Positions 12,729-25,500 of a DNA stretch of 64,000 bases are shown one piece after another; positions within the stretch are counted from its first letter, which is position 1; every line of letters starts with the position of its first letter. Below the pieces are notes generated by a model that did not search any database, was not told where the DNA came from, and saw nothing but the letters and a program-made list of their open reading frames with translations. The stretch covers positions 633,058 through 697,057 of the forward strand of contig VWZS01009792.1 of assembly GCA_013397075.1 (NCBI GenBank), written 5' to 3'. The translations under genes and the position numbers were made by a program. The DNA comes from Rhabdornis inornatus. Its lineage: Eukaryota; Chordata; Aves; Passeriformes; Rhabdornithidae.

Positions 12729-15700
12729 GTGTGCACATATGTCCTAATGCTGCAGATATTCCTGGAGCCTTGGCTCACTAAACTGGGGGATCTCTGCTAG
12801 AGAAAAACATACAGACTCAGTCATGGAAATTTGAGGATGGCAAACAGAAGTGGGTACAGGCAAATTGGAAAGAATGGAGGATCTGGTTTGTTGTCTCCAT
12901 TTGAAAAGAGAGGCTGCTTAATAAACTGAATTAAAGTACAGTGAGTTATAATTCAAAATTTACTGAGGTAAGGTTGGAAAAAATAGAGAATCAGGAAAGA
13001 GCTGCGTTGAAAAAATATGGCACTTTTTATGTTAGAACTGGTAGTTGTGGTCTGAAACTTCCCTCACTGACCCGATTTCATGAACATGCATTGGTACTTC
13101 AGACACTTGGCTGCTGCCTTCTTCATTTTTTATCGTTGTTTTAGCATAGAGTGAACTCTTTTGGGTATTTTTGGTTATAGTCTGAGAGTGACTTATTATT
13201 ATAATTTTTTAATATATCTATGTGTTTTTAGACTTTTTTGGTCTGTATGCTGCAGTCACTTCAGCTCGTTAACCCAAGCTCTGTGAGCTTTTAGGGTAAA
13301 TGAAATCAGAATGAACATTAATAGAGTAAGGAGGGTGGCTTGTTTCATATGTAGAAATCTGTCTGTAATATTGTATTTCTTATTGTATTTCTTATCATAC
13401 AGAAGAGACTTAACTGTTTGGCAGTTGCACTAGAAATTGATATCCAAGCTTCAGTCATGGGTAATAGCAACATAAGTTTCATGTATGCCACAATAACCAT
13501 AGCTAAAGGAATACTATGCAAAATAAATAAAATTTAGCATTTTGACTTTGTAAAGTAGTACAGATGCACTAAAGTCACATCGAGAATTAAGTGATATAAG
13601 CTGAATATGGTTGCAATTGTTTCATTAGTGTCTTAAGTGAAAAAAAAAAAGAAGATTGAATCTCATCCTCTGATAGTGAATGAGGAGAGGGTTCGATAGT
13701 TTCCTGCTCTGTCACTTGTAATGAAAAGAAATCTAATTACTTGTGTTAATACAGTTTTCATGGGTGATAACATACTGTCATTATAACAGTGAAGGAGAAT
13801 AGTGAAAAGTTGAACATCCAGTTGCAGAAAAGGTCAGTGCACAGTAAAGATGATGGATGCAGTTACACCAGATTTGTGAGCATGAGGGCAGATGGTGAAT
13901 TTGTGGAAGAGAAGGCCACCAGTCAGTTTTTAGCTGCCCTATGCAGTTTTACAATTGTTTCTGAACATCTGGTAGTCTATTAGCAAGTATTAAAAGAACA
14001 TGTTGATCAGGTGGAAATAATTTCAATTACACTCCTTCGAGAAAGGGAACGTATCCATTCTTTAACTTCTGTGTTATTTGAAAAAAATCAATTAGAAATT
14101 AGCAGCAACTTGTCCACATTTAGCTGGAGAAACAGTAATGTCTAGACCAGACAAATGCCACAAAGCTCCGTTTAAGATGTTCAGGAGAACTGCTAATTTT
14201 CCTCTTAATTCCTTTCACTTCTAACAATGGTGCTTATGGATTCCCATGTTGTTCTTTTAATTACCAGTTAGAAATTCTGGAGCTGAGTACCTTAACGTCT
14301 TGGCCCTAAAAAAAAGTATACTTAGATACTTAAATCATCTCTTGATGAGAAAGGAGCATGTCTGGGTGCAGTTCTGATCTGTTAAATGTGTATGTGCATG
14401 GGAAGGGGGCCTTGAAACACAGATTTTACACTGGAGTACTGAAATGTGGATAGAAACTACAGATGTCTAAGTTTATAAGTCACAGCTGTGCTCATAAATT
14501 AACAGCCAATATTTTCAACTGCTAAGAGATTGTTTGTTGGTAAACTGTCTCTGTCTTTTCCCAGTCTCTGTGAACGATGAATATCCTCCAGTCAGCCTTT
14601 TCAAGTGTTGTATATATTGTGGAAGATAAAGAAATCTGTTATAACTTGTTGTTATAATAATTCATAGTGAAACTATGTTCTGTTTTGTTCACCATCATGT
14701 TGATGGCAAAAAAAGAAATCCGATTTATTTGCCATGCCCTCGAATTGCTGCTGCCAGTTTTAATGCTGTTGTAATTATTTTTCCCAAATACTCTATTTCA
14801 ATTCTTTGATTCTTGCCAGACCTAGGGGCAGGAAAGCAACTTTATAGGGGAAACAAATTGTGGCTTTGTACAGTGCTATGAAATGCACAAAGTAAACAAA
14901 TGAGGGGATGAGGGATCAGCATAGAGTGGGAGTTTGTTTTCCTGCATCACTTCACTTTTCTTGTGCCAACAGAAGGGGTTTTAAAAGGAAAAGAAAAAAG
15001 AAGCAAATTGGATTGTTAGCAGTGTCTCTTAGGATCATAAATGAAGGGAAAATTGTGTATGTAATTCATAAACATCCTGAACTATACGCCTTCTATTTCA
15101 ATTTATTAGGGCATGAAGTAGTGCCTGCCAGGTTAATTTCTCACTGGGGAATTCAGCATTCATGCAGATCTTAATTTCCTCTTCTATACAAAGCAGTGAT
15201 AAGAGAAGAATAAGGGTATTTGAATATTTGATTCCAGATAATTCAGTTTATTATTTTAGAAGTAGCTGCAAGACAATTACAGCTGCTATTTTAAAATGAA
15301 TTTGGAGAGTAGCAGGAGAATATTTATTTGTTCCCAATAGGAAATATGCTTTTTGCCATGCAAACAAAGCCCTGTACTTTATAAAAATTTTCTTTCATGG
15401 ATGAAATTACTGTTTTCAGTTCAGGATGTGGTGGGCAAAGAATAAAAAAGAAAAACCCTTTGCAAATGTTTTTCTCCATTTCCCATCTGCCAAAGGAACA
15501 ATTGAATTTGTTAGTGTGGAACAATGGTCAGTGTTCTTTTTTTCATGGTTTTAATGGTTAAGATGCTTTTAATGGTTAACAGGAGTTCAAGGATTGTTCC
15601 AGCTTGGTGTCTGATTTTTGCTTCTGTGATGGGATAGCTGAGCATGAGCAGAGTGAATCATCTGTTGGCTCTAAACAGGAGTGGGACCAGATTTTTATTT

Positions 15701-16430
15701 AAATAAAACAAAACCAAGCCTCAACATTCTTATGGAGTGAATATTTAAGAGACCCAGAACCTCTTCTTTTTCTAATTCCAAATGTTGCTTTAAACTCAGT
15801 CATGGGTGCTGACTTAAGTGATTTGGGAGAGTTGGATTCAACTGGTCTGGGAAGGCAGTTTGGATGGATTCCTGAAGTTCAGTTTCAGTGTCAAGAAACT
15901 TGTTTTGTTTGGAATTTTATAGTATTTCTCTTAAAGCACCTCAGTGATCAGCAAAGTTGAATTTCCTGGTTTTGCGGTTGGAATGACTAGGAATTATTTA
16001 TATTAAGAAAATAATGGGGTTGAGAATAACTGAGAGTTAAAGAAGTTGGTTTTGGTGGGAGTTCAGTCAGCTATTTCCACTACTGCCTTTGGAGACCAAA
16101 GCTGTGGTGTCTTATCTGTTTAGAAGGGCCAATTGTGGCTTTATATAGGCTTCTTAAACTCACGTTGCATAAGCTTACCTATTTTTTTGTTTAAAAAAAT
16201 CCAAAACCAAGCAAACCCACCAAAATGCAAAATCATTACATTTGGGAATTAAAAGTGCCCAAATTGCAGAAACTAAGACAAACTCGAGTAATGAAGATTC
16301 TACCCCTTGGTGGTGCATAAACCTCATACGGAGATGCCTTTAGTGTTTGTGGAGAAATGTAGTCTGTTAAGAATTGGTTTTGCTGTTACTTGGCTCTAAT
16401 CTTATTTCGATCATGTGTTTTTTCTTTTAG

Positions 16431-16508
16431 CACCAGCAAACATTTTTAAATCAGCTGAGGGAGATCACTGGTATCAATGACATCCAGGTACTACAACAGG
16501 CACTGAAG
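16431..16508 (+). CDS. USP25: USP25 coding exon 2 (UBA-like N-terminus)
   Basis: The exon has 26 codons in phase 0 at both ends and encodes [17 protein letters not shown] followed by IQVLQQALK, the start of the UBA-like helical region (residues about 16-41). The acceptor is a T-rich tract ending TTTTAG and the donor is GTAAGA. There is no Met at the start and the human protein has 15 residues before this point, so it is called the second coding exon. Confidence 0.96.
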
Positions 16509-19500
16509 GTAAGATAACTGACTTGTACCTGAATGCATCTTAACTGCCTGTGGAAGCCATAAATCCCACCCTTTCTTACTCCTGTCCTTCTCTTCCTTCC
16601 CTTCTTCCCCTTCCTTTCTCACTTCCCAGCTTGAATTTATTTCAGGGAGAAAGAAAAGCTAATAATGATGGCTTGTTCACTTTACAAAGAATCTTGTTCT
16701 CTTTTGGTACTGACATAAAAATGAATCAAGTGTTCAAAAATGAATAGGCAGGAATGTTTTGACTTGCCTTTAACCTTTGTATGAATTGTTTTGGGACACA
16801 TTGGTGCTACTACAGATGGTCAGCTCCTGAGGAATCAAGTGATGTTTTTTTGTCAAGGTGTGGCTGTTTTCTATCATGCACAGGCCTTGCTCACTGTGTA
16901 GAGAGAACTCTGCTTGAACTTGCTAGCTTGGTATTGTTTCAATGTTTTTTCAACCATTGTAATTTATTTCACAGCACAGAAGAGCTCTTTGATGCAAGGA
17001 GAAAATGGCAGATCTCTCTGTATTCTGTTTTCGTATACAGAGATATATATATATAAAAATTTTAAACATTCTTTGTCTCCCTCAAGCAGATTTTTTTTTG
17101 CCATTTATACAGGTAAATGAGGCTTTAGTAATTTAAATCAAAAATATATATCTACACAAAAGTAGGTAGTTGTTAGCATAAGTCATGTGCACAACTGCTT
17201 TTCAAAAGCCAGGATCTCTGCCTTTAAAAACAAAACTACATTTTCAGAAGAATTTATCTGACTCCTGTTGAAGTCTGACTTGAGTGAATGTGTTGTTTGT
17301 TTGTTGAGCAGTTGACCTATGCTACAAGATGCTTTTTTTCTTTCCTGAAATAGGTGAAACCCCACCAAAACAATTTTTTCCAAGATTTTTTTCTTTTGTT
17401 TTGGTTAAAAATAGTGAAATATACAGAATATATCAAGTTTGCAAACTTTCTTTTCGAGTCAGTATTTTAACTGACAGTACAGTGGCTATTGTTTTGAAGC
17501 TGCTAATCGTATCCTTTGCTTTTAAGAAAAAGTAAAGAAAGGATGAGGGGACTCTGAATTCTTGTTTTTGTTTTTTTTATGCTTAAAGGACAGCAATGGT
17601 AATCTGGAGTTGGCTGTGGCTTTTCTCACCGCAAAGAATGCCAAAGTTCCACAGCTAGAGGAGGCAACTTACTACCAAACAGCCCTTCCTGGGAATGACA
17701 GATACATCAGCGTGGGCAGCCAGGCAGACACCAGTAAGTAATTTTTATTTTCATGAGTTTAGTTAAAAGGGATGGGAAATAAAACCTTGCCTGTGACATA
17801 ACTATTAATCTGCAGATAATTCTTACTTATCATTTCTTAGATTATTATGTGTTTTCTCTTTTCTTATTTCAGTGGGGTTTTTTATTGTTGTTCTTTTTTG
17901 GTTTTTTTTGTAATTGGAGCTACCTTTAGACATTACCTTCACCTGTATGTGATGAAAGGTACTGATCAAAGGGTGAATAACTGGGCTTTCCATGTTTTAT
18001 TTTCTTTTATTTCCCCCCCTATATTACAGATTTTATTTTGGGGTCATGCAGTAAATAATTTAAGGCAAAAGCTGGGTACTCCTCTGTCAAAACAAAATTG
18101 GAGAACAGTCTGTCATTGTTTGTCTTAATATGCTAAAGCTTAATATTTGTAAAAGTAGCTTCTCCCTGATGGGAATTACTTTCCCAAAGGGAGAAATGGG
18201 AGGTTAAGTGTGAATTTTGTACTAAAGAAGTAGGTATTTTATATATGAAATTAGCATAAAATATACCTGATTTTAAACAATTTCATTTAGTTGATACAGG
18301 AGGTCCCACAACCTGCATTTCTCTGAGTCTTGCAGGTTATAATCCTCTGCTTCCATGTATAGTTATTTTGATGCTATATAAAGTATAGTAAAAATGTACT
18401 AGGAAAAAAGAGAGAGAAAAAAAGTGTTCTGCAAATAAATATAGGAAATAACTTAGAAGTAAAAGTCAAAGGAGGTTTTGTAGTGGGATTGATAGCTGTA
18501 AAATCAGAGATTCTTGATGCTATAGTTACTTTACACCATTCGCAATGCAAATGGAGAACATTTTAATTATATATCAGTTCTTTGGCCATATATGTAGTAT
18601 ATCTATGTAGATTTTATTAAACAAGTAGAACTATTTAGTGCCTCCTGCAGTAGGATTTTTCCCCTTTGTTTTGCTCATGATGGCTTCAATGTAAAGAAGT
18701 TTAGTTAGATCTCCCTTTCAATTGTACAATTATTTTTGTTGTAGAACCTTCAGATGAAGTTCTTAAACGTTTTTTAATTAGAGATGAGTTTATTCTCAGC
18801 ATGTCTGATCTGAAAACTGCATTTAAATCCTTGGTATTATTAGCAGCCCTGTATAAAGTATCCTGAGTGCATTATAGGTAGTTGTGTTATCCATGTACTA
18901 AGTTGTGGTGGGTGGCTTGGGATTTTTTGTGTGTTCTTCCTTTTCACTCCTTTGGAAAGAAAACACACACAACCCTCCTCGTATGTTTAATTTTCAGTGT
19001 CAGAAAATTGCCTTTGAGGAAATGAAGACTATTAAGAACAAACTCACCACTGTGTATTAGTTTCTAGTACAGACAACCTACTATGGCGGTGGAATAGTAA
19101 GCTGGATTCTCTTGGAGTCTGTGTTTAATTAGATTTAATACTAATCCCATTAATAGAAGTATTTAGTTTTGCTGTCACTTACTGTGCTTTACAACCTTAC
19201 TGAAGAAATAAGGTGACAAGAGATATGAATCAAACCTGCAAGAGCCCACATTACCCATGGCAGATGGTCAAACTGAGAAGAATAGGTCTTGAGCTGTATG
19301 TTCCAAGGTGAATTTCAGGATTCTCTTCTCTTTTCTGGAGGGCTGAAGGCAGATTCCTTACAGTTATGCAGCACAATAAGTCAGTGATCAAGAAACACCA
19401 ACTGCTGTGGGAAAAGTAGGTTTTTATTTTTTTTTTTTTTTTAAGCATCTTCAGCGCCTGGTCAGTTCCTCACTGGCAGCAAAAATGAGAGCTCTTGGCC

Positions 19501-22500
19501 AATCTTTGCTGTTTTAGTTAGGCTGAAAACACATTATGAGATAATGGCATCTTTGTGAACTTTTCATCATATTGGAGGACTTACAAGGCAAGAACTGAAC
19601 ACCTATGGCAGAACAAAAGCCTAAACCAGTGGGGTCATGAAGCCCCTCCCAAGCTCCTGTAGAGATCTAGTGAATGCTTCTGGAGGAAACCTACACTTCC
19701 TTTGTAATGTGCTTGCCTGTAATTATTCGGACTCTAGATTTAAAAAATGCAGTGTGCCAAAAAGGCCAAGTCTCAGGGCCCTCTGTTAGTAAGCATGTTG
19801 TGTAAGGGAGTGTGAAAGAGCGGTGAGGAGAGAATGGAAGGGTGGGCACAGGGTGGAAAACCTTCAGCAGATGGCTTTGACCATCAGCACTCCCTTCTAC
19901 AAAAGAGCACTTATTAGCAGTTCTCAGACTATGCTGAGTTGCTGACAGGATCTTGTCTCTCAAATTTGACTCCCTTTATTATCCCACATAGGTATAATTA
20001 CATGAATTAATTATTACTCACCCTTACTGTTCCTTACTGCTTAACTATGTCTGTGTGTTTGGAACTTGGGATGTTAAGAGTCACCGAGCTTTGTAGTCCC
20101 GCCAAGTGTCCAAACTGGGAATGAGAGTCACAGATAAATACCAAAGGTGTCTTTCATGCCACAGAAAACCTCCAGCCATTTACAAAGGCTGTTGAATGTA
20201 TTCCTTGCATAAAGATATATCAGATGTGCTCTGTGAGCTTGACTGACTACATTTCTTTGACATGGTTACTTAATTAAGGGGTAAAATGAAAATGTTAATG
20301 TGTGCCGTAACAGCCAGAATTGTGCACTGGCTCTTCCAAAAGTGACAGTGGTCATAAGTGGTTTGAGAGTTGCATCCTGGATGGTAGGAGGTATAAGGAA
20401 ACCTGGTTTGTTTTATTACCAAATGCGACGTTTCAGCAGCTGCAAAAAAAGAATAAGTTTTCATTAAATCTACTGCATTTATTAAACAAAGACTGACTTG
20501 CACAATCAGTGTTGCTCATGATGCTTGCCTTTTTGTCTGTTTAAAATGGTATGTGCAAACACCTGCAAATGTAGTATTTTCACATCAACAGTGATGCAAG
20601 CTTAATCTGATCCTTTTGCAAAGATGGTTTTAACATTTTGACTTTTTTTTTCCTTCTTGCACTCTGTGAGGAGAAAGTGCTTAAGCTTTAGGCTTGGAAT
20701 GTACAGGCGCACACCTTTTAGTCTAAGGTAATTTTAACATTCTACTTGGTAGAGGAAATCCTGGGCGTTGTACTTAAAGAAAAGTTAAAGAGAAGTTTAG
20801 TAGTACTTCCAAAAATTTTCACTTTATTTAATTCTCTAGAAAACTTTTTATCCCCATTTGAAGTAATTTTGTGTATTTTCATCTCTGGCTGTGCAACAGA
20901 ACTGTTGGACTGCTAAGAATGTATTAATTTTCTTCTTATTATTGAAGGAACATGAAGAACCTGGGGTTAAAGGAAGGAACAGAATGAAGAGATGTATTTT
21001 GGAAGTTGGGTTGTGTTCCAATGAAACAGCTGTCAGGACAAATTCTCTCCTTCCCTTCTTTTGAAAACTCAGTTATTACTTTTTTCATTAAAACTGAATT
21101 ATTAGTGTTCACAATTGCACATTCCATAGCCAAAATAAAAGATTTCAAGCCCTTTTATAAGGGCATATTACAATATAACTACGAAATGCCACACACAGCA
21201 ATTGGAGGATTGTAGACTTCACAGCTTCTGACATTTTGTATCTTCTTGTTCTTACTTTGAGCTTTTGCATATGTTTGAAAAGTCACTCAACCCTTTCCTT
21301 TGAGGTAGAGTTTAGACTCAGTGGTACCTAAATCCTTCTGAAGTGGTGTTTATAAAACATTTCTTACTGTTCCGTTCTAGAGACTCTGGAAAGTTTATTG
21401 CGTAATTTCTTTTGGAGGTTCACTGTCCCTACTTTTACATTCCCAGTGTCTAGCTTAAATCCCTTTTGCTTCAGGTTAAGTCCTTTATTCCTTGTGTGCC
21501 CCCTGTGGAAATTATAGTACGCTTCATTCCTTTTATCTCAGATGAAGTGTTGCGTGCTCGAAGGCAGTGTATCAGGACTTCTCTCAGATCTAAATGAAAC
21601 AGCCTAAATTCCTTTCAAGTATTTGAATGTGTTTCCTATACCTATTGTCTTTTTTTATCTTCCCATCTAGGCCTTCTTTAGTATGCTTTTTTTCTGAGCT
21701 GTGGCACTCGAAACAATAATGAAGACATCAGCTTAGTTCTTAAGAAAAATAGGTGAATCTATAAATACCCACGTAGTACTCTGACAGAAGTGTAACACTT
21801 CCTATTTTCTTCAGTGCTGTGATGATATGAATTGCAGATTGAACGTGAATCGGCAGTAGCTCCTGCATCCTTCTTGGCATAAGTCCTAGTCAGTCCTCAT
21901 TCTCTAGCTGTTCATTTATTATTTCTGTGAGTAGAACTTGAGAGTGGCTTTTTCTGTCACCTTGCCTAACTCAGCCATCACTATGTGTCTTCATCACATT
22001 TCTTTCTATTTCAGGGATTATCTGTGTCATTTCCATCCAGGTTCCTGGGAGTTTTGCCAGCCTAGTATGTCAAAGTTCCTGCTTCAATATGTCCAGAGTC
22101 TTGTACCTTGAGGTCCTCTTTTCATCTTACAGATTCACTTGTTGCTTTGTGCCATGATTGCCTCTCTTCTTCCCCATCAGCGTGAGAATCGTTGGTTTAC
22201 ATTACTCTGTTGAACCCATCAAGGCTGCCCCTTCATTTTTTCTCTCCTTGTTCCAGTTGTTGCATCACTGTGGATGTTTATTGCCTGTCCCTGAGTTCAA
22301 TTGCTACTTTTGATCTGTCCCTCATGCTGAGTTTCCCAGCCTACTTAAGTTTGAAGTTCCTACTCTCTGCCTCCTCCTCATATAAGTACCAAGTCAACAA
22401 CACAGTAATTATTTTAATGACCTAGGCAATAACCAAGTAAGAACCATTTATTTAAATGATGATAGAAACTTCTGAAGTAAACAGATTAATAAGTTTTTTT

Positions 22501-25500
22501 TAAGAAGGAATATTTACAAAGATAGATGGAGTGTGTGCATACACTAGTATATTTGTCCCAAATTTCAATACACAACTTAAAATTGTTTTATAGAATTGCA
22601 AACAATGTCAAACTCTGAATCTTATTTATCAGAGTGACACATTATTATATAATAATAGTGTTGTAAACCAAGAATGCATTTCTTAGTAAAACAGATGATT
22701 AATTATGAATGATAATTTTTGTTGAATAAAAACACATGATCGAAGCCAGACTATGTTGATGAGAAGTTTCTTTGCTCATGGAGAATTTTTTTCATAAGCA
22801 AACTTTATTTACTAGTCATGGTCTGGTTAAGAATGTTTGCATTTTCTAAGGCTATTTAACATTAAAGTAATAAGTACCTTTATGAGAATGAGCCAGTGAG
22901 AACTGAAGTGTTCTGTGGGCTGAATGAGAGCAGCATTACAAAACTGGCATGTGTTAAAGTCAGGTAACTAAATTTGGACAAGTGGCATTATTCTTACACC
23001 TTTATGAAATACATCCTTTAGCCTATCACAAAAAAAACTTTTGTGTCTGATAAAAAACTTTGAGTAAAAGTCATCTTTTTCTTCAAACTTGTACTTAAAA
23101 CAGAGAAATCTGTTGATCAGATAGGAAACTTCAGCAGCTCAGTTTCATGAATGAGTTTTACTGCTAATAGCTGTAACATTAACATCCCCAGGCAAGAACT
23201 TATAAAACATGAAGATATTTTAAAACAAAAACGAGAAAAAAGAAAACAACATGAATTTCATGTATTATATGCACACTTGTATAATGTATGGCCATCTGAC
23301 AGGAATGCAAAATGTGGAGACAAGTTAATATATATAAAATATATATATATTTATTTTTGACTTTTTGGGGTGAAGAGTTTAGTCTCAGACTTAGCCTTCT
23401 TTTATAACTTCTATTGAAGTCTTCTTTATCATCTTATTTAGGATTCAAGTTGTGAGGTGTTGTAGCTTAATGAATTACTGTGTCAGCTATAAATACATTA
23501 GCTTAAATGTCAAAACCGTTTTTATTTTACGTTTACGATGAACTAAAAGCTTGTGTGAAGTAGGTTACTGTGGGTGAGCTGATATTTATAAATTTATTTT
23601 TTTGACATAAATTATGCTAGGTCAACCATCTGTGGCATGGATCAATTGCACCTCTCACATGTAGTGGTGATACCTGGCTGTGTGTCTTCACTCTATTCTC
23701 TTTTTTTCATGTAGAGCAGGAGCAATGTATGAATAGAACATTCTGAAGAGAATCCTATGGTGTCTGCTCCAAAACCCTTGCATGCCAAAACAAACTCTTT
23801 TGGCTCATCATTAATTTTGGTATTAAAACCCCAAATCATTTACTTCCATTTGCTTCTGGAAAGCAAACAGAAGCAAAATATTTGGGGTTTTAATATTAAA
23901 ATTATGTAATTGCTGGTAATATGAATGGTAGTGAACTTCTAAACACATAAGGTGCTGGTATAGATTAATAAAAATGAGAGAGCTAGAGAGTCACAAAGAA
24001 ATGGAATATTTTAATGGAAGTGTGAGTTGGAGTTGATACAGACAGATTTTTGTATAATGGGGGAGGTTTTGTTAAATACATCATTTTCACATACATTATG
24101 AGTTCTTTTCTAGAAAATAGTCCCTATATAGAGAAGTTGACTTCTTCATCTAGCTTTCTTTATTATCATAAAAATGTCATCACTCTTACCTGACCACAGA
24201 CTTGTTCAAGGAACATTCCTGTCTGTAAGGAAGTGACCAGAGCAATCCCATATTTGTCCATCAGCATGTGTGGCTGCTGGGTTGTGACCACTATTCCTAC
24301 TTTGATAAATACAGCTTTGCTCCAGGGAAGATGAGGTGCTGTGTGTGGCTCCTCATAAACGTGCAGAAAATACAACACAAGCACCATATTTTAGAGCATA
24401 ATAGGTAGTGCGTGTGTGGTGAGGGGATCCTTTCATTTCTGTCAACCTCTCTAATCTTCTGCTGTCAGGCTATAGGGCAGAGTCAGGTTTGCATGTCACC
24501 CAGGCTGAAATGACTTTTTCACCCAGATGATGTTCTAAGCATGGCAGCATATTTATCAAAGCTTCTCAACTTCTGCAGGTGGTGGTTGTAATTTCTTTAG
24601 TACATCTGAAGGACAATTTCAGGCATCTGACTTGAAGTACCCTTCCGTTATGCTGGAAGATCTGAGCTGACTGTAGAAGGCCTAAGAATAAAATTAGGAA
24701 GTGCTGCTTTTATAGCAATAGTTTTTCCATGCTTTTAGATCATGACAGATTGCCCAGTGTACTCTGCAGGTAAGAGCGCTCCCTTTAAAGGCCCACTAAA
24801 TAGAATAGAAGTTCAACCATTATCTGGATAAAACAGAGCTGAGTTTAAAACTAGGTTTTGAAGATGCTGATGTTAACAGAAAAGTTTCTTTACAACTTCT
24901 TTCTGGTTTCAGCTTTCTGCAAGGACAAGTCGTCTTATTTTCTGTTCATTCATGACTATGGCAATGATTTTTGTATACTAAGTTTAGTGTTTCATTCTGA
25001 TCCATTGAGAAACGTCCCAAAAAAGAAAGCCCAGGGGAATAGGGGAAGCTAGTCTCTCCAGTGGGCTAGCGCATGAAAAGAAAAGAGTCAGAATATAGAC
25101 AGACAAGCTCTTTGGAGTAATTGGGTTGGCCTGTGGAAGGGGAAATGTTGACAAGCCTCTTCTCTATCTTTGTGAGCAATTGCCAGTTTCAAATCTATAT
25201 CTTTTTCTCCCAGAGCCTTTCAGCTTCTAGTGGCCAAACCCCAGGCTGGAGACAAGTCCCTTTCGTAATTCTTTGGGTAAACTTTGCCTTGGAAGAGGAA
25301 GACTCAAACCAGCCAATGCTACATGTGCCTGTCTGTCTGATATGGCATGCAGAAATCCCTTTTGCACTTTTACTTTCTTTCTGTGTGTCTCAATTGGAAA
25401 ATGAGACTTCTGACCCTTGAAATGGTGATAATCAGTGATCTTGACTTTTTTGAAGGTCTTGCGCAGCCGATGGACATTGCTGTAGGCTCTAGCTGCTCTA

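Larger units (their letters stand above)
1..16430 (+). other. USP25 intron 1 (3' part), no other gene seen
   Basis: This stretch is assigned to intron 1 because the next exon starts inside the reading frame and no start codon with the expected N-terminus is found before it. It is AT-rich with no CpG-dense block, so the promoter must lie further upstream. It contains two antisense CR1 copies, a short sense CR1 tail and T-rich tracts. GC-richer patches at about 440-680, 6050-6350, 7600-7760 and 12420-12720 were read on both strands without recognising anything. Confidence 0.8.

Noticed and set aside
22641..22656. Perfect 16-base palindrome ATTATTATATAATAAT
   Set aside because: It is made only of A and T in AT-rich DNA, where such palindromes arise readily by chance.
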